Shown piece by piece: positions 8,301 to 17,200 of a DNA stretch of 64,000 nt (positions are counted from its first letter, which is position 1; each line of letters starts with the position of its first letter). The stretch lies in contig NZ_JANFQO010000001.1 in the NCBI RefSeq assembly GCF_024437735.1, positions 372,001 through 436,000 of the forward strand, in the 5' to 3' direction. The position numbers and the translations under genes were made by a program. Source of the DNA: Tahibacter harae. GTDB taxonomy: Bacteria; Pseudomonadota; Gammaproteobacteria; Xanthomonadales; Rhodanobacteraceae. The notes under the pieces were generated by a model. It saw nothing but the letters and a program-made list of their open reading frames with translations, made no database searches and was not told where the DNA came from.

Positions 8301-9272
8301 CTAGCGTGGCGCGCAAGGCCGATACAGCCGTTCGCCGCGGCGCTGCGCTTCATTGCGGGCGGCCTGGTCCAGCTTGCCGCTCAGGTAGTCGATGTCGCGT
8401 TCCGCTCTGCGCTGATCTCGCGCACTTGCGCCCTGCGTGCGCAGCTCGCGCAATATGGCATGGTTTGCCGCCAGGCGGATGATGAGGTGTTCGCGCGGAT
8501 CGGCGGCGTCATCCAGCAGTCCGCTGTAGGCATCCAGCGAATCCAGCGCCCCGGGCGCACAGTGTTCCAGCGCCTCCGCCAGATAGCGCTGCGCCAGGCG
8601 GCGCCGGTGCTGTATCGCCTCGATCTGCGCCACGATTTCGCGCTGCGGCATCAGCCGGTATTCGTCCAGGGCGAGGCGGACGTATTCGAGCCTGGCCCGC
8701 CCCGAGCCCGCCGCGGCCGCGCGCTCCAGCCAGTCGAGACCGCTGTTGCGCAGCGAGTCCGGCAGCGCTTCGCAATCGCCGATCTCGCGGCGCATCTGCT
8801 CCAGGCGGAACTCGCGGTTGTCGTTGTGCTGTCCGGCGCCGGGGCCGGTTTGCGGCGGCGCTGCTTTCTCGTCCTTCAGTTCCTTCCGCCTGCGCCGCAG
8901 ATTGTTGTCGTTGCACTCCATCAGACGCATGCCGAGACGCTGCATCGCCGCGATATCGCCCGCTTCGGCCAGCGGCATCAGTTCGGGCAGCAGATCGGAC
9001 AGATCCGGCAGAAACAGGAAGCGCTCGGGCAGCGTTGGTTCGGTCACGAACCTTTTCGGTTTCGCGCCAGAAACCGGCACAGCAGCGGCGGCTGTCGAAG
9101 CGCCGACCGCTGGCGCTGCATCGTGCGCGATCGCCATGGTCCGCGCTGCGGCCGCAGGCGTTACGCTGCCTGTCGCAGGCGCCACGCCCGGCGGCGGCGC
9201 GCCCGGCCGCCACAGCAGCCAGGCCACGGCGGCCAGCAACAGCAGTGCGCCCGACGGAATCAGCCTGCGCAC
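8301..9272 (-). CDS. Membrane-anchored helical (Sel1/TPR-like) protein, third of three
   Basis: This is the closest relative of the gene at 6091-7032: after an anchor (LIPSGALLLLAAVAWLLW) and an Ala/Pro linker it carries GDIAAMQRLGMRLMECND, DWLERAAAAGSG, AQIEAIQHRRRLAQRYLAEA and ends QRRGERLYRPCAPR. The start is uncertain. GTG at 9272 puts a short basic segment before the anchor and begins 13 bases after the upstream stop; ATG codons at 9314 and 9323 would overlap the 5'-nucleotidase gene by up to 38 bases. It has about 323 residues from the GTG. Likely co-transcribed with the 5'-nucleotidase gene; function unknown. Confidence 0.72.
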   Translation of the reverse strand: MRRLIPSGALLLLAAVAWLLWRPGAPPPGVAPATGSVTPAAAARTMAIAHDAAPAVGASTAAAAVPVSGAKPKRFVTEPTLPERFLFLPDLSDLLPELMPLAEAGDIAAMQRLGMRLMECNDNNLRRRRKELKDEKAAPPQTGPGAGQHNDNREFRLEQMRREIGDCEALPDSLRNSGLDWLERAAAAGSGRARLEYVRLALDEYRLMPQREIVAQIEAIQHRRRLAQRYLAEALEHCAPGALDSLDAYSGLLDDAADPREHLIIRLAANHAILRELRTQGASARDQRRAERDIDYLSGKLDQAARNEAQRRGERLYRPCAPR

Positions 9273-9285
9273 GCGCCGGCAGCCG

Positions 9286-10215
9286 TCAGTCGCGCACCTC
9301 GTTCGACACGCCATGCGGCACATGCCCGGTCGCCACGTGGCGCCGTGCGGATTCGACGTTCTTGCGCGAATCGTCGAAGAAGATGTCCGCGCCGAAGGCT
9401 TCCAGGAACGGTCCCTTGTCGCGGCCGCCGAGGAACAGGGCCTCGTCGATGCGCACGCCCCAGGCGCGCAGGGTGAGGATCACGCGCTTGTGCGCCGGCG
9501 CCGAGCGCGCCGTGACCAGGGCGGTGCGGATGGGCGACTCTTCCAGCGGGAATGCGCCCTGGATGCGCTGCAAGGCATCCAGGAAGCCGCGGAACGGGCC
9601 TCCCGGCAGCGGCAGGCGGGCATGTTCGGCTTCATGGCGGTGGAAGGCGTCCAGGCCCTGTTCCTGCGAGACGCGCTCGGATTCGTCGCCGAACAGCACC
9701 GCATCGCCATCGAAGGCGATGCGCAATTGCTCGGAGGCGTAGCTGGGCGCCTTGGACGGCAGGATGGTCGCCGCGGCCACGCCGGCGGCGAGCGCATGCG
9801 CGACGTCTTCGGGATGGGCGGACAAGAACAGATCCGCGGCAAACGGCTGCACATAGGCATGTGTAGGCGCGCCGTTGGTGAAGGCGGCGCGTTCTATGGC
9901 CAAGCCGTAGTGTTCGATGGCGTTGAAGATGCGCAGGCCGGTATCGGCCGAATTGCGCGACAGCAGTATCACTTCCACCCGCGGCGTGGCCTGGGCCGAG
10001 CTGTTCAGACGCAGCAGCTTCTGCACCAGCGGGAAGGCGATGCCGGGCGCGAGCAGTTCGTCCTCGCGCTGCATCTGGTAGTTGCGATAGGCGTCCAGCC
10101 CTTCGCGCTCGAACAGATCATGGCTTTCGCTGAGATCGAACAGCGCGCGCGAGGAGATGGCGACGACCAGGCGGTCGTCAACGGTATCGGCAACTACGGG
10201 GGCTTCGTCTGTCAT
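9286..10215 (-). CDS. 5'-nucleotidase, cytosolic type I family
   Basis: The 309-residue protein matches the bacterial branch of cytosolic 5'-nucleotidase I. VVAISSRALFDLSESHDLFE near the N-terminus, EVILLSRNSADTGLRIFNAI, LRIAFDGDAVLFGDESERV in the middle and FFDDSRKNVESA near the C-terminus are family signatures of a HAD-like phosphatase core. It should hydrolyse nucleoside 5'-monophosphates to nucleosides in the cytoplasm; base preference cannot be read. The ATG at 10215 is preferred over the in-frame upstream Met because similarity starts with the VVAISSRALFDL strand. It precedes one of the Sel1-like genes by 13 bases, perhaps by chance of packing. Confidence 0.85.
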   Translation of the reverse strand: MTDEAPVVADTVDDRLVVAISSRALFDLSESHDLFEREGLDAYRNYQMQREDELLAPGIAFPLVQKLLRLNSSAQATPRVEVILLSRNSADTGLRIFNAIEHYGLAIERAAFTNGAPTHAYVQPFAADLFLSAHPEDVAHALAAGVAAATILPSKAPSYASEQLRIAFDGDAVLFGDESERVSQEQGLDAFHRHEAEHARLPLPGGPFRGFLDALQRIQGAFPLEESPIRTALVTARSAPAHKRVILTLRAWGVRIDEALFLGGRDKGPFLEAFGADIFFDDSRKNVESARRHVATGHVPHGVSNEVRD

Positions 10216-10355
10216 GCGGCAAGTGTAGCCCGCGCGGCAGCGGGCGGTGAAACGGCCGTGGCCGGCTGGCGCAGCGGATCGCAGGTTTGCAGCCATCCCG
10301 CACCGCTGCGGCGGCCTGACACGGCGGCGCGGGATGGGGTCAGCACGCTGCCGGC

Positions 10356-11873
10356 TCAGGGCACGATCAGTTCCAGATCATCGGCGAAGATCTTCTCCGC
10401 CTTGTTGAACGCCGCGACCATGTCGATCTGGCCGCGGCCCTGCACCGGATTCGGAAACGTGGTGTAGGGAATGCCGCCGCAGACCTGGGTGGTGGTGCTC
10501 AGCGGCACGGCGGTGGAACGCAATATCTCCGCCACCGCGGCCGGATTGCCCTTGAGGCCCGGATTGACCTGCATCAGCAGCGCCGCCGCGCCGGCCACAT
10601 GCGGCGTGGCCATGCTGGTTCCGGTCTTGACGTTGTAAGCGGTATCGCTGCCGATGACGACGGAAAACACGTTCACGGCCGGCGCGATCACATCCGGCTT
10701 GTTGCTCGCGCCGGTGCCGGGACCCGCCGGAACCGGGCCGCGGCTGGATGAGCCGTACATGGTGTCGTTGGACTGGGTACCGCCGATGGTGAACACGCTG
10801 TCCAGCGTCGCCGGCGCATCCGCAATGGTGCCGCAGTTGCCGCCCTCATTGCCCGCGGCGGCGACAAACAGGATGCCGCCGGCGACCAGGTTCTCGATCG
10901 CCGCACGGATCTCGGTGCCAGCGATGGCGGTGCAGCCCTCTGCCGGCGGACAGCCCCAGGAATTGCTGATGACGTCCGGCGCCTTGTCCGGATCGGGATT
11001 CGCGCCGGTCAGGTCGGTGGGCGCGAGGAACCACTGTGCGCATTCGTTGTAGGTCGCCGGCGTGCCGTTGCCGGCGTTCATATTGCGGCAACCTATCCAT
11101 TTTGCCCCAGGCGCCACGCCGACCTGGTTGCCGGCGCCGTCGTCGCCGAGCATGGTGCCCACGGTATGCGAGCCGTGCGAATTGTCGTCGCAGGGTTGCG
11201 GCGAATCCGCCGGACAGCTGCTGTTCGCGGCATGGACCGCGTCGTGCCAGTTGTAGTTGTGGTTGGCCTCCAGGCTGACCGCATCCCAGCCGCGGTACTT
11301 GTTCTTCAGCGCCGCGTGGGTCCAGCGCACGCCGGTGTCCTGGTTGCCCATCACCACGCCGGCGCCGTTGATGCCCAGCGCCCACAGCTGCGGCGCCTTG
11401 ATCTTGTTCACGCCCCAGGCGATGGCCGTCGGCGCGCGGGCGGCGTCCTGGTCCTCGTGCTGCGGCAGGCGCTGCGTCACCGCGGCGTTGGACGCGATGG
11501 CTTCGATGTCGTCGCGCGCCGCCAGGACCTGGATCTGCGCGCCGGTCAAGCGCGCCTGGATCGAATTCGTGATCCAGAACGGCTGATAGCTGACGCCTTC
11601 TGCATCCAGCCAGCGGCGCAGCCCGGCCTGGGATTGCTGTGCCGTCGTCTGCAGCATGGCAACCAGGGCACGGCGCCGTTCCCGATAATCGCCATCGCGG
11701 CGCAGCAGCTCCTTGGGAGCCTTGGCCTGCAGCACGATCAACACATCCCGCTCGGCCGCCGCCGCGCCGGGCTGCAGCAGTACGGCATCGACGGTGGCAG
11801 CCTGGGCGGCACCGATACCGGCCAGGGCCAGCGCAATAGAAGTGGATAACGAAAGCGCAGCAATAGGACGCAT
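10356..11873 (-). CDS. Secreted subtilisin-like serine protease (S8) with C-terminal IFADDLE tail
   Basis: The 505-residue preproprotein has a signal peptide (MRPIAALSLS...AQAA, cleavage near residue 26), a propeptide of the I9/inhibitor type to about 150, and a complete S8 domain. The triad is Asp179 (NQDTGV), His233 (NSHGSHTVGT) and Ser420 (GTSMATPHVAG), with the oxyanion Asn342 in AAAGNEGG. Several Cys (220, 228, 262, 278, 309, 314, 347) could form disulfides after export. The last 13 residues, KIFADDLELIVP and its preceding Glu, resemble the IFxDGFE tail of two other secreted proteins in this window. The ATG at 11873 directly starts the signal peptide. It stands alone; an extracellular or surface protease is the safest description. 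Confidence 0.92.
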   Translation of the reverse strand: MRPIAALSLSTSIALALAGIGAAQAATVDAVLLQPGAAAAERDVLIVLQAKAPKELLRRDGDYRERRRALVAMLQTTAQQSQAGLRRWLDAEGVSYQPFWITNSIQARLTGAQIQVLAARDDIEAIASNAAVTQRLPQHEDQDAARAPTAIAWGVNKIKAPQLWALGINGAGVVMGNQDTGVRWTHAALKNKYRGWDAVSLEANHNYNWHDAVHAANSSCPADSPQPCDDNSHGSHTVGTMLGDDGAGNQVGVAPGAKWIGCRNMNAGNGTPATYNECAQWFLAPTDLTGANPDPDKAPDVISNSWGCPPAEGCTAIAGTEIRAAIENLVAGGILFVAAAGNEGGNCGTIADAPATLDSVFTIGGTQSNDTMYGSSSRGPVPAGPGTGASNKPDVIAPAVNVFSVVIGSDTAYNVKTGTSMATPHVAGAAALLMQVNPGLKGNPAAVAEILRSTAVPLSTTTQVCGGIPYTTFPNPVQGRGQIDMVAAFNKAEKIFADDLELIVP

Positions 11874-12169
11874 CGGCAATTCCTGGCAGAGATGTGGATG
11901 ACCTGGCCGGGCATGCGCTCCGCATGCGTATGCGTCCCTCGCCTGTCCCCAGCCCGGCGACCATATCGCCCCATGCGCAATTTCGGCAAACCACACGGGA
12001 ACCGGTTTGTACCAATCCCGGCGTATACCGGCGCGCACGGTGGGATCACCAGCTTCAGGCCTGGCCTGGACGCCCGGCGCCCGGACAACGACTACATTTC
12101 CCGGGGCTGCGGGAACAGCCTGCCGCCAGGCTGGCCCAGTCCACAGCAGGCCAGCGCCGCGCGGACGGG

Positions 12170-12934
12170 CTAGATCTCGAACTGCTCGTTGAGAATGCGG
12201 TCTTCGAGATTGTGCTCGGGGTCGAACAGCAGGCTGACCGTTTTCTCGCGCGATTCAAAGATCGTCACCTCGACGATATCGCGCACTTCGTAGGAATCGG
12301 CCGTGGCGCTGACCGGACGCTTGTAGTGATCGAGCACCTCGAAGCGCACCTGGGTGGCCGAGGGCAGTATGGCGCCGCGCCAGCGGCGCGGGCGGAAAGG
12401 ACTGATCGGCGTCAGCGCCAGCACATTGGAGCCCAGCGGCAGGATGGGGCCGTGGGCGGAAAGGTTGTAAGCCGTGGATCCGGCCGGCGACGACAGCAGT
12501 ATGCCGTCGCAGACCAGCTCTTCCAGCTTCACCGCGTCATTGAGCGACACACGCACATGCGCAGCCTGCTTGGTCTGGCGCAACAGCGAGACTTCGTTGA
12601 ACGCGGTCGCGGTGACGGTGGAGCCGGACTCGGTCTGCACCTCCATCATCAGCGGCCGCAGTATGGTCGGCTGGGCCCGCGCGATGCGGTCGGCCAGATC
12701 GTCGATGCGGTACTGGTTCATGAGGAAGCCGACCGTGCCCAGCTTCATGCCGTAGACCGGCAGACCGCGCGCATTGTGCCGGTGCAGGGTCTGCAGCATG
12801 AAGCCATCGCCGCCCAGGGCGACGATCACATCCGCCTCGTCCAGCGGCGTATCGCCGAAGCGCTCCCGCGCCAGAGCCAGGGCCGCCTGGGCATCTTCGG
12901 TCTTGCTCGCCACGAAATGAATGCGCTGGCTCAT
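12170..12934 (-). CDS. nadK: NAD kinase
   Basis: The 254-residue protein phosphorylates NAD to NADP using ATP in the cytoplasm. It carries the diagnostic GGDG motif (residues 41-44, [14 protein letters not shown]), the [11 protein letters not shown] motif, and [21 protein letters not shown], which forms the conserved Gly-rich/Ser-Thr segment binding NAD. Length is typical of short proteobacterial NadK. The ATG at 12934 is preceded in frame by a GTG that is a less likely start. No operon partner: the upstream side is a 620-base gap and the downstream gene is a separate protease. Confidence 0.94.
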   Translation of the reverse strand: MSQRIHFVASKTEDAQAALALARERFGDTPLDEADVIVALGGDGFMLQTLHRHNARGLPVYGMKLGTVGFLMNQYRIDDLADRIARAQPTILRPLMMEVQTESGSTVTATAFNEVSLLRQTKQAAHVRVSLNDAVKLEELVCDGILLSSPAGSTAYNLSAHGPILPLGSNVLALTPISPFRPRRWRGAILPSATQVRFEVLDHYKRPVSATADSYEVRDIVEVTIFESREKTVSLLFDPEHNLEDRILNEQFEI

Positions 12935-13306
12935 CACGGAAGGTCACCCGGGGATACGGCGCCGAGTGTAACCGCACTGGATGACACGGAGGCCAGCTCC
13001 GTGCGCGTCGGGAAGTATTGGCATATGCGGCACGGGACTTGCGGGCGGGATGCGGTAGGCGTGTTGCGGCCTGGCTGCAAGTGCTGCTGGTAGGTGGCCG
13101 AGGTGTGGGGGCGCTCAGCGGGGCTAGCGGCACGCTGGAGCGTTGTTGTGTGCCATCCGGCCGGGCTCCGCGTGATGCCATGGCGGTGCGGGCTTGGCGG
13201 GGTGCGAGGCCTTTCTCGCACCATCGAAGCGGGTGCGACGGCGGGACATGGCGATCTGCGGCGACACACCCGCGACAATCTCCACTTCGTCCCGATTGAT
13301 GCGTCG

Positions 13307-13360
13307 CCCCTCACCCCGCCCCTCCCGCCCAAGGGGCTTTGCGCCTGGGAGAGAGGGAGT
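13307..13360. repeat. REP-like interspersed palindrome (CCCTCACCCC...GGGAGAGAGGGAG)
   Basis: The sequence runs from CCCCTCACCCCGCCCCTCCC through a short spacer into CTGGGAGAGAGGGAG, an imperfect inverted repeat of pyrimidine-rich and purine-rich arms. A second version, with an intact 9-bp stem, lies at 35207-35254. Elements of this CCCTCACCCC/GGGAGAGGG type are common between genes in many proteobacteria. Confidence 0.55.
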
Positions 13361-13463
13361 GTTCCCGCTGCCGGATTACGGGCGACCGCACGCCGGGATT
13401 CTGTATTGCTGGACATCCGCGCAACTTCCCGAGTCCGTGCCGCGGTTTCCTGCGCAGACTAAT

Positions 13464-13530
13464 ACCTGCCCGAACCTCGATCGGGCAGCGTGAAAACAAG
13501 CCAGGGTGCGCCGAACCGGTCGAGCCCTTG
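13464..13530 (-). pseudogene. Remnant of a second VOC (PhnB-like) gene, 3' end only
   Basis: Read on the minus strand, this stretch encodes LDRFGAPWLVFTLPDRGSGRY and a stop, which matches the C-terminus of the intact neighbour (VDRFGTPWLILALPG). At nucleotide level about three quarters of 51 bases (13475-13525) match 13553-13603, an offset of 78 bases. Nothing upstream continues the frame as a VOC protein, so this is the scar of a tandem duplicate or of a recombination event. Confidence 0.6.
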
Positions 13531-13554
13531 TGCCAAGCCGATATTTCCTCAACC

Positions 13555-13971
13555 TCATCCGGGCAGCGCAAGAATCAGCCAAGGCGTGCCGAACCGGTCG
13601 ACCAGCTGGCCGAAACGTGCGGCCCAGGGCATCTGCGTCAACGGCGCCCTGATCTCGCCGCCCTGCGCCAGTGCATTGAAAATGCGTTGCGCTTCTTCAA
13701 CGCTATCCGCATGCAGCGCCACGTTGAATCCGCGCATGGGTTCGTAGTCCTCGGCAGGCACGTCGTTTCCCAGCAGGGCCCATTCGCCGACGTGCAACTC
13801 CGCGAAGCGGATATGTTCCGGCGCCGAGGCCCTGGAACCCGGCGGCAGCGGGATGTCGCGGCTGTCGCCGTGGGCGTTCATGACAACGACCTTCCCCTTG
13901 AGCACGCTTTCGTAATACGCGAAGGCTTGGCGGCAGGTGCCGTTGAAGGCGAGTTGCGACAGTATCCTCAT
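13555..13971 (-). CDS. VOC superfamily protein (PhnB-like, glyoxalase/bleomycin-resistance fold)
   Basis: The 138-residue protein begins MRILSQLAFNGTCRQAFAYY, the usual opening of PhnB/3-demethylubiquinone-like VOC proteins. It contains HIRFAELHVGEWALLGND, FNVALHADSVEEAQRIFNAL, and the C-terminal signature WAARFGQLVDRFGTPWLI. A GGAGGAAA Shine-Dalgarno lies 7 bases before the ATG at 13971. Members bind small molecules, sometimes with a metal; a reaction cannot be assigned. A second, decayed copy of its 3' end sits immediately downstream. Confidence 0.88.
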   Translation of the reverse strand: MRILSQLAFNGTCRQAFAYYESVLKGKVVVMNAHGDSRDIPLPPGSRASAPEHIRFAELHVGEWALLGNDVPAEDYEPMRGFNVALHADSVEEAQRIFNALAQGGEIRAPLTQMPWAARFGQLVDRFGTPWLILALPG

Positions 13972-14180
13972 GGCGAATTTCCTCCGGGCCGTCAAAGGCA
14001 GGAAATTCGATGCATCGCGCGTGCCTGCGTTGATATTGGCCGAAGCGCCAGGGCCAGCCAGGCCTGCTGTACCGGCGTCATCCTGATGGCGCGTACGGAA
14101 CACCTGGAATTTTCCGCATCCTGAGCTGCCGGGCCGGGCACGCATCAGATCCGACGATTCACGCCAAAAGCATGCCCCGA

Positions 14181-14209
14181 AAACAACCCGGGCGCCCGAA
14201 GGCGCCCGG
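14181..14209 (-). terminator. Rho-independent terminator after the glutamate dehydrogenase gene
   Basis: A 9-bp stem CCGGGCGCC/GGCGCCCGG with loop CGAA (UUCG on the transcript) is followed on the minus strand by GTTGTTT. It lies about 40 bases after the stop at 14250. Confidence 0.8.
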
Positions 14210-14249
14210 ATCTTCCACTCAACCACGCACAGCCTGAGGCTGTTTCCGC

Positions 14250-17200
14250 TCAGCGCGCGCCGGCCTGCACCAGCTGCGCCAGCCTGCGCACGGCGACCGA
14301 AACAATCGGATAGTCCGTGACGACCTGCGTGCGCATATCGGCAAACATGCCCAGCGTGAACTTGAGCGAGGCATCGTCGCGGTTGAGCCACTGCTCGACC
14401 AGCTCGCCGCCCTCGCCCTTGCCGCCCTTCAGGACCTGCGCCGCCAGCGCCCGGTGCTGCTGGTACAGCTCGTCACGCAGCGATCCGCGCGCATGCGCAT
14501 GCCAGCGGGTTTCCACCGGCAGTTCCTCGACCTTGGACATCAGCCACTTCAGATGCAGCGCCTCGCCGAGGGCGAAGTGGACCTGCGCCACCTGGGCGAC
14601 CTTGAGCTTGTTGTCCTGGGCGGTGTCGATGATGTCCAGCGCCGAGACCAGGGCCGGCACGCCGGCCAGCTGTTCGGCCAGTTCGGCCGGGAAGCCCTGG
14701 CCCACCCAGCGCTCGCGTGCGGCATCGAACGAGCTGCGCTCGCTGGGGGCGAGCACGGCGGGCAGGGACTGCTTGAGTTCCAGCATGCCCGGGTGATAGC
14801 GCGCCACGGCCTTGGCGATGTCCAGCGATTCGCCGGGCTGGTTGAGCAGCCAGCGCGTCATGTTGCGCAGCAGCTGCCAGATCACCAGCAGCGCGTCGAT
14901 CTGGGCATTGCCGTTGACCTTGCCGTCCAGCGCCTCGATCTGCGCCCACAGCTCGCGCGCATCCAGCACTTCGCGGGCAATGGTATAGGCCTTGGCCACC
15001 GGCGCGGGCGCCTGGCCGGTGTCTTCCTGCATGCGCAGCACGAAGGTGGCGCCCATGCGGTTGATCATGGAGTTGGTCACCGCCGTGGCGATGATCTCGC
15101 GCTTGAGGCGGTGGCGCTCCATGTGCGCGGAGTACTTCTCCTGCAGCGGCTCGGGGAAGTAGCGCTTGAGTTCGCGCGAGAGGTAGGCGTCTTCCGGCAC
15201 GTCGGATTCCAGCAACTGCTGGAACAGCACGATCTTGGAATACGACAGCAGGATGGCCAGCTCCGGCCGGGTCAGGCCCAGGCCGCGCGCCTTGCGCTCG
15301 GCGAACTCCGCATCCGACGGCAGGAACTCGATCTGGCGGTCGAGCAGGCCCTGCGCTTCCAGCGTGCGCACGAAGTGCTGCTTGGCGCCCAGGCGGCTGA
15401 CCGACATGCGCTCCATCACGCTGATGGCCTGGTTCTGGCGGTAGTTGTCCATCAGCACCAGGCGCTCGACCTCGTCGGTCATGTCGGCCAGCAGCACGTT
15501 GCGCGCTTCCAGCGTGAGTTCCTCGCGCTGCACGGCGTCGCCGAGCAGGATCTTGATGTTGACCTCGTGGTCGGAGGTGTCCACGCCGGCAGAGTTGTCG
15601 ATGAAGTCGGTGTTCATCAGCACGCCGTTGAGCGAGGCCTCGATGCGGCCGCGCTGGGTCATGCCCAGGTTGCCGCCTTCGCCGACCAGCTTGCAGCGCA
15701 GCTCCCTGCCGTTGATGCGGATGGCGTTGTTGGCGCGGTCGCCGGCGTCGGCGTTGGTCTCGGCCTCGGCCTTCACGTAGGTACCGATGCCGCCGTTCCA
15801 GAGCAGGTCCACCGGCGCCTTGAGGATGGCGCGCATCAGGTCGTTGGGCGAGAGCTGGTCGACGTCCTCGGCGATGCCGAGCACGGCGCGCACTTCCGGC
15901 GAGACCGGAATGGTCTTGGCGCTGCGCGGATACACGCCGCCGCCCTTGGAGATCAGGCTGGCGTCGTAATCGGCCCAGGACGAGCGCGGCAGCGCGAACA
16001 TGCGCGTGCGCTCCTTGAACGAGATGGCCGAGTCCGGATTCGGGTCGAGGAAGATGTGGCGGTGATCGAACGCGGCGACCAGGCGGATGTGCCTGGACAG
16101 CAGCATGCCGTTGCCGAACACGTCGCCGGACATGTCGCCGATGCCGACGCAGGTGAAGTCCTCGCTCTGGCAGTCGCGGCCGAGCGCGCGGAAATGGCGC
16201 TTCACCGATTCCCAGCCGCCCTTGGCGGTGATGCCCATGCCCTTGTGGTCATAGCCGACCGACCCGCCGGAGGCGAAGGCGTCGCCGAGCCAGAAGCCGT
16301 GGTCGGCGGAGATCGAGTTGGCGATGTCGGAGAAGGTCGCCGTGCCCTTGTCCGCGGCCACGACCAGGTAGGGATCGTTGGCATCGTGGCGCACCACGTT
16401 GCGCGGATGCACGATCTCGCCGTCGACGATGTTGTCGGTAATGTCGAGCAGGCCGTTGATGAACATGCGATAGCAGGCGATGCCTTCGGCCAGCTGCGCG
16501 TCACGGTCGCCGCCGACCGGCGGGCGCTTGACGAAAAAGCCGCCCTTGGAGCCGACCGGCACGATGACGGTGTTCTTGACCATCTGCGCCTTGACCAGGC
16601 CCAGCACCTCGGTGCGGAAGTCTTCGCGACGATCCGACCAGCGCAGGCCGCCGCGGGCGACCGGGCCGAAGCGCAGGTGCACGCCTTCGACGCGCGGCGA
16701 GTAGACGAAGATCTCGCGGTAGGGCTTGGGCTTGGGCAGGTCGGGCACCTGCGCCGGGTCGAACTTGAAGCTGATGTAGTCCTTGGGCTTGTTGCCGTCC
16801 AGCTGGTAGAAGCTGGTGCGCAGGGTGGCGCGGATCACGCCCATGAAGCTGCGCAGGATGCGGTCCTCGTCCAGGCTGGCGACGCGGTCCAGCAGCACGC
16901 GGATCACGCCGATGATGGCATCGGCCTGGGCGTCGCGGCTTTCGCTGCGGGCGGCGTACAGCGCCTCGAACACGGCGGCGTTGCTGGCGCGCACGTCGTC
17001 GGGCACCAGCGCGTCGAGTTCCTTGGCCAGACGCTTGCGCGCCTGTTCCAGCGCAGCCTTGCCGGCGCCTTCGCGCTGCGGATCGAACTTGGCCTCGAAC
17101 AGCTCCACCAGCAGGCCGGCGATGGCCGGGTACTGGTTGAGGGTGGCTTCCATGTAAGCCTGCGAGAACGGCACGCCGGTCTGCAGCAGGTACTTGCAGT

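Larger units (their letters stand above)
12935..13554. other. 620-base intergenic region with REP-like palindrome and gene remnant
   Basis: No intact gene is visible. The left part (12935-13300) is GC-rich and featureless to me apart from the presumed nadK promoter region. The right part holds a REP-like C-run/G-run element (13307-13360) and a decayed copy of the 3' end of the neighbouring VOC gene (13464-13530), both listed separately. Confidence 0.6.
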
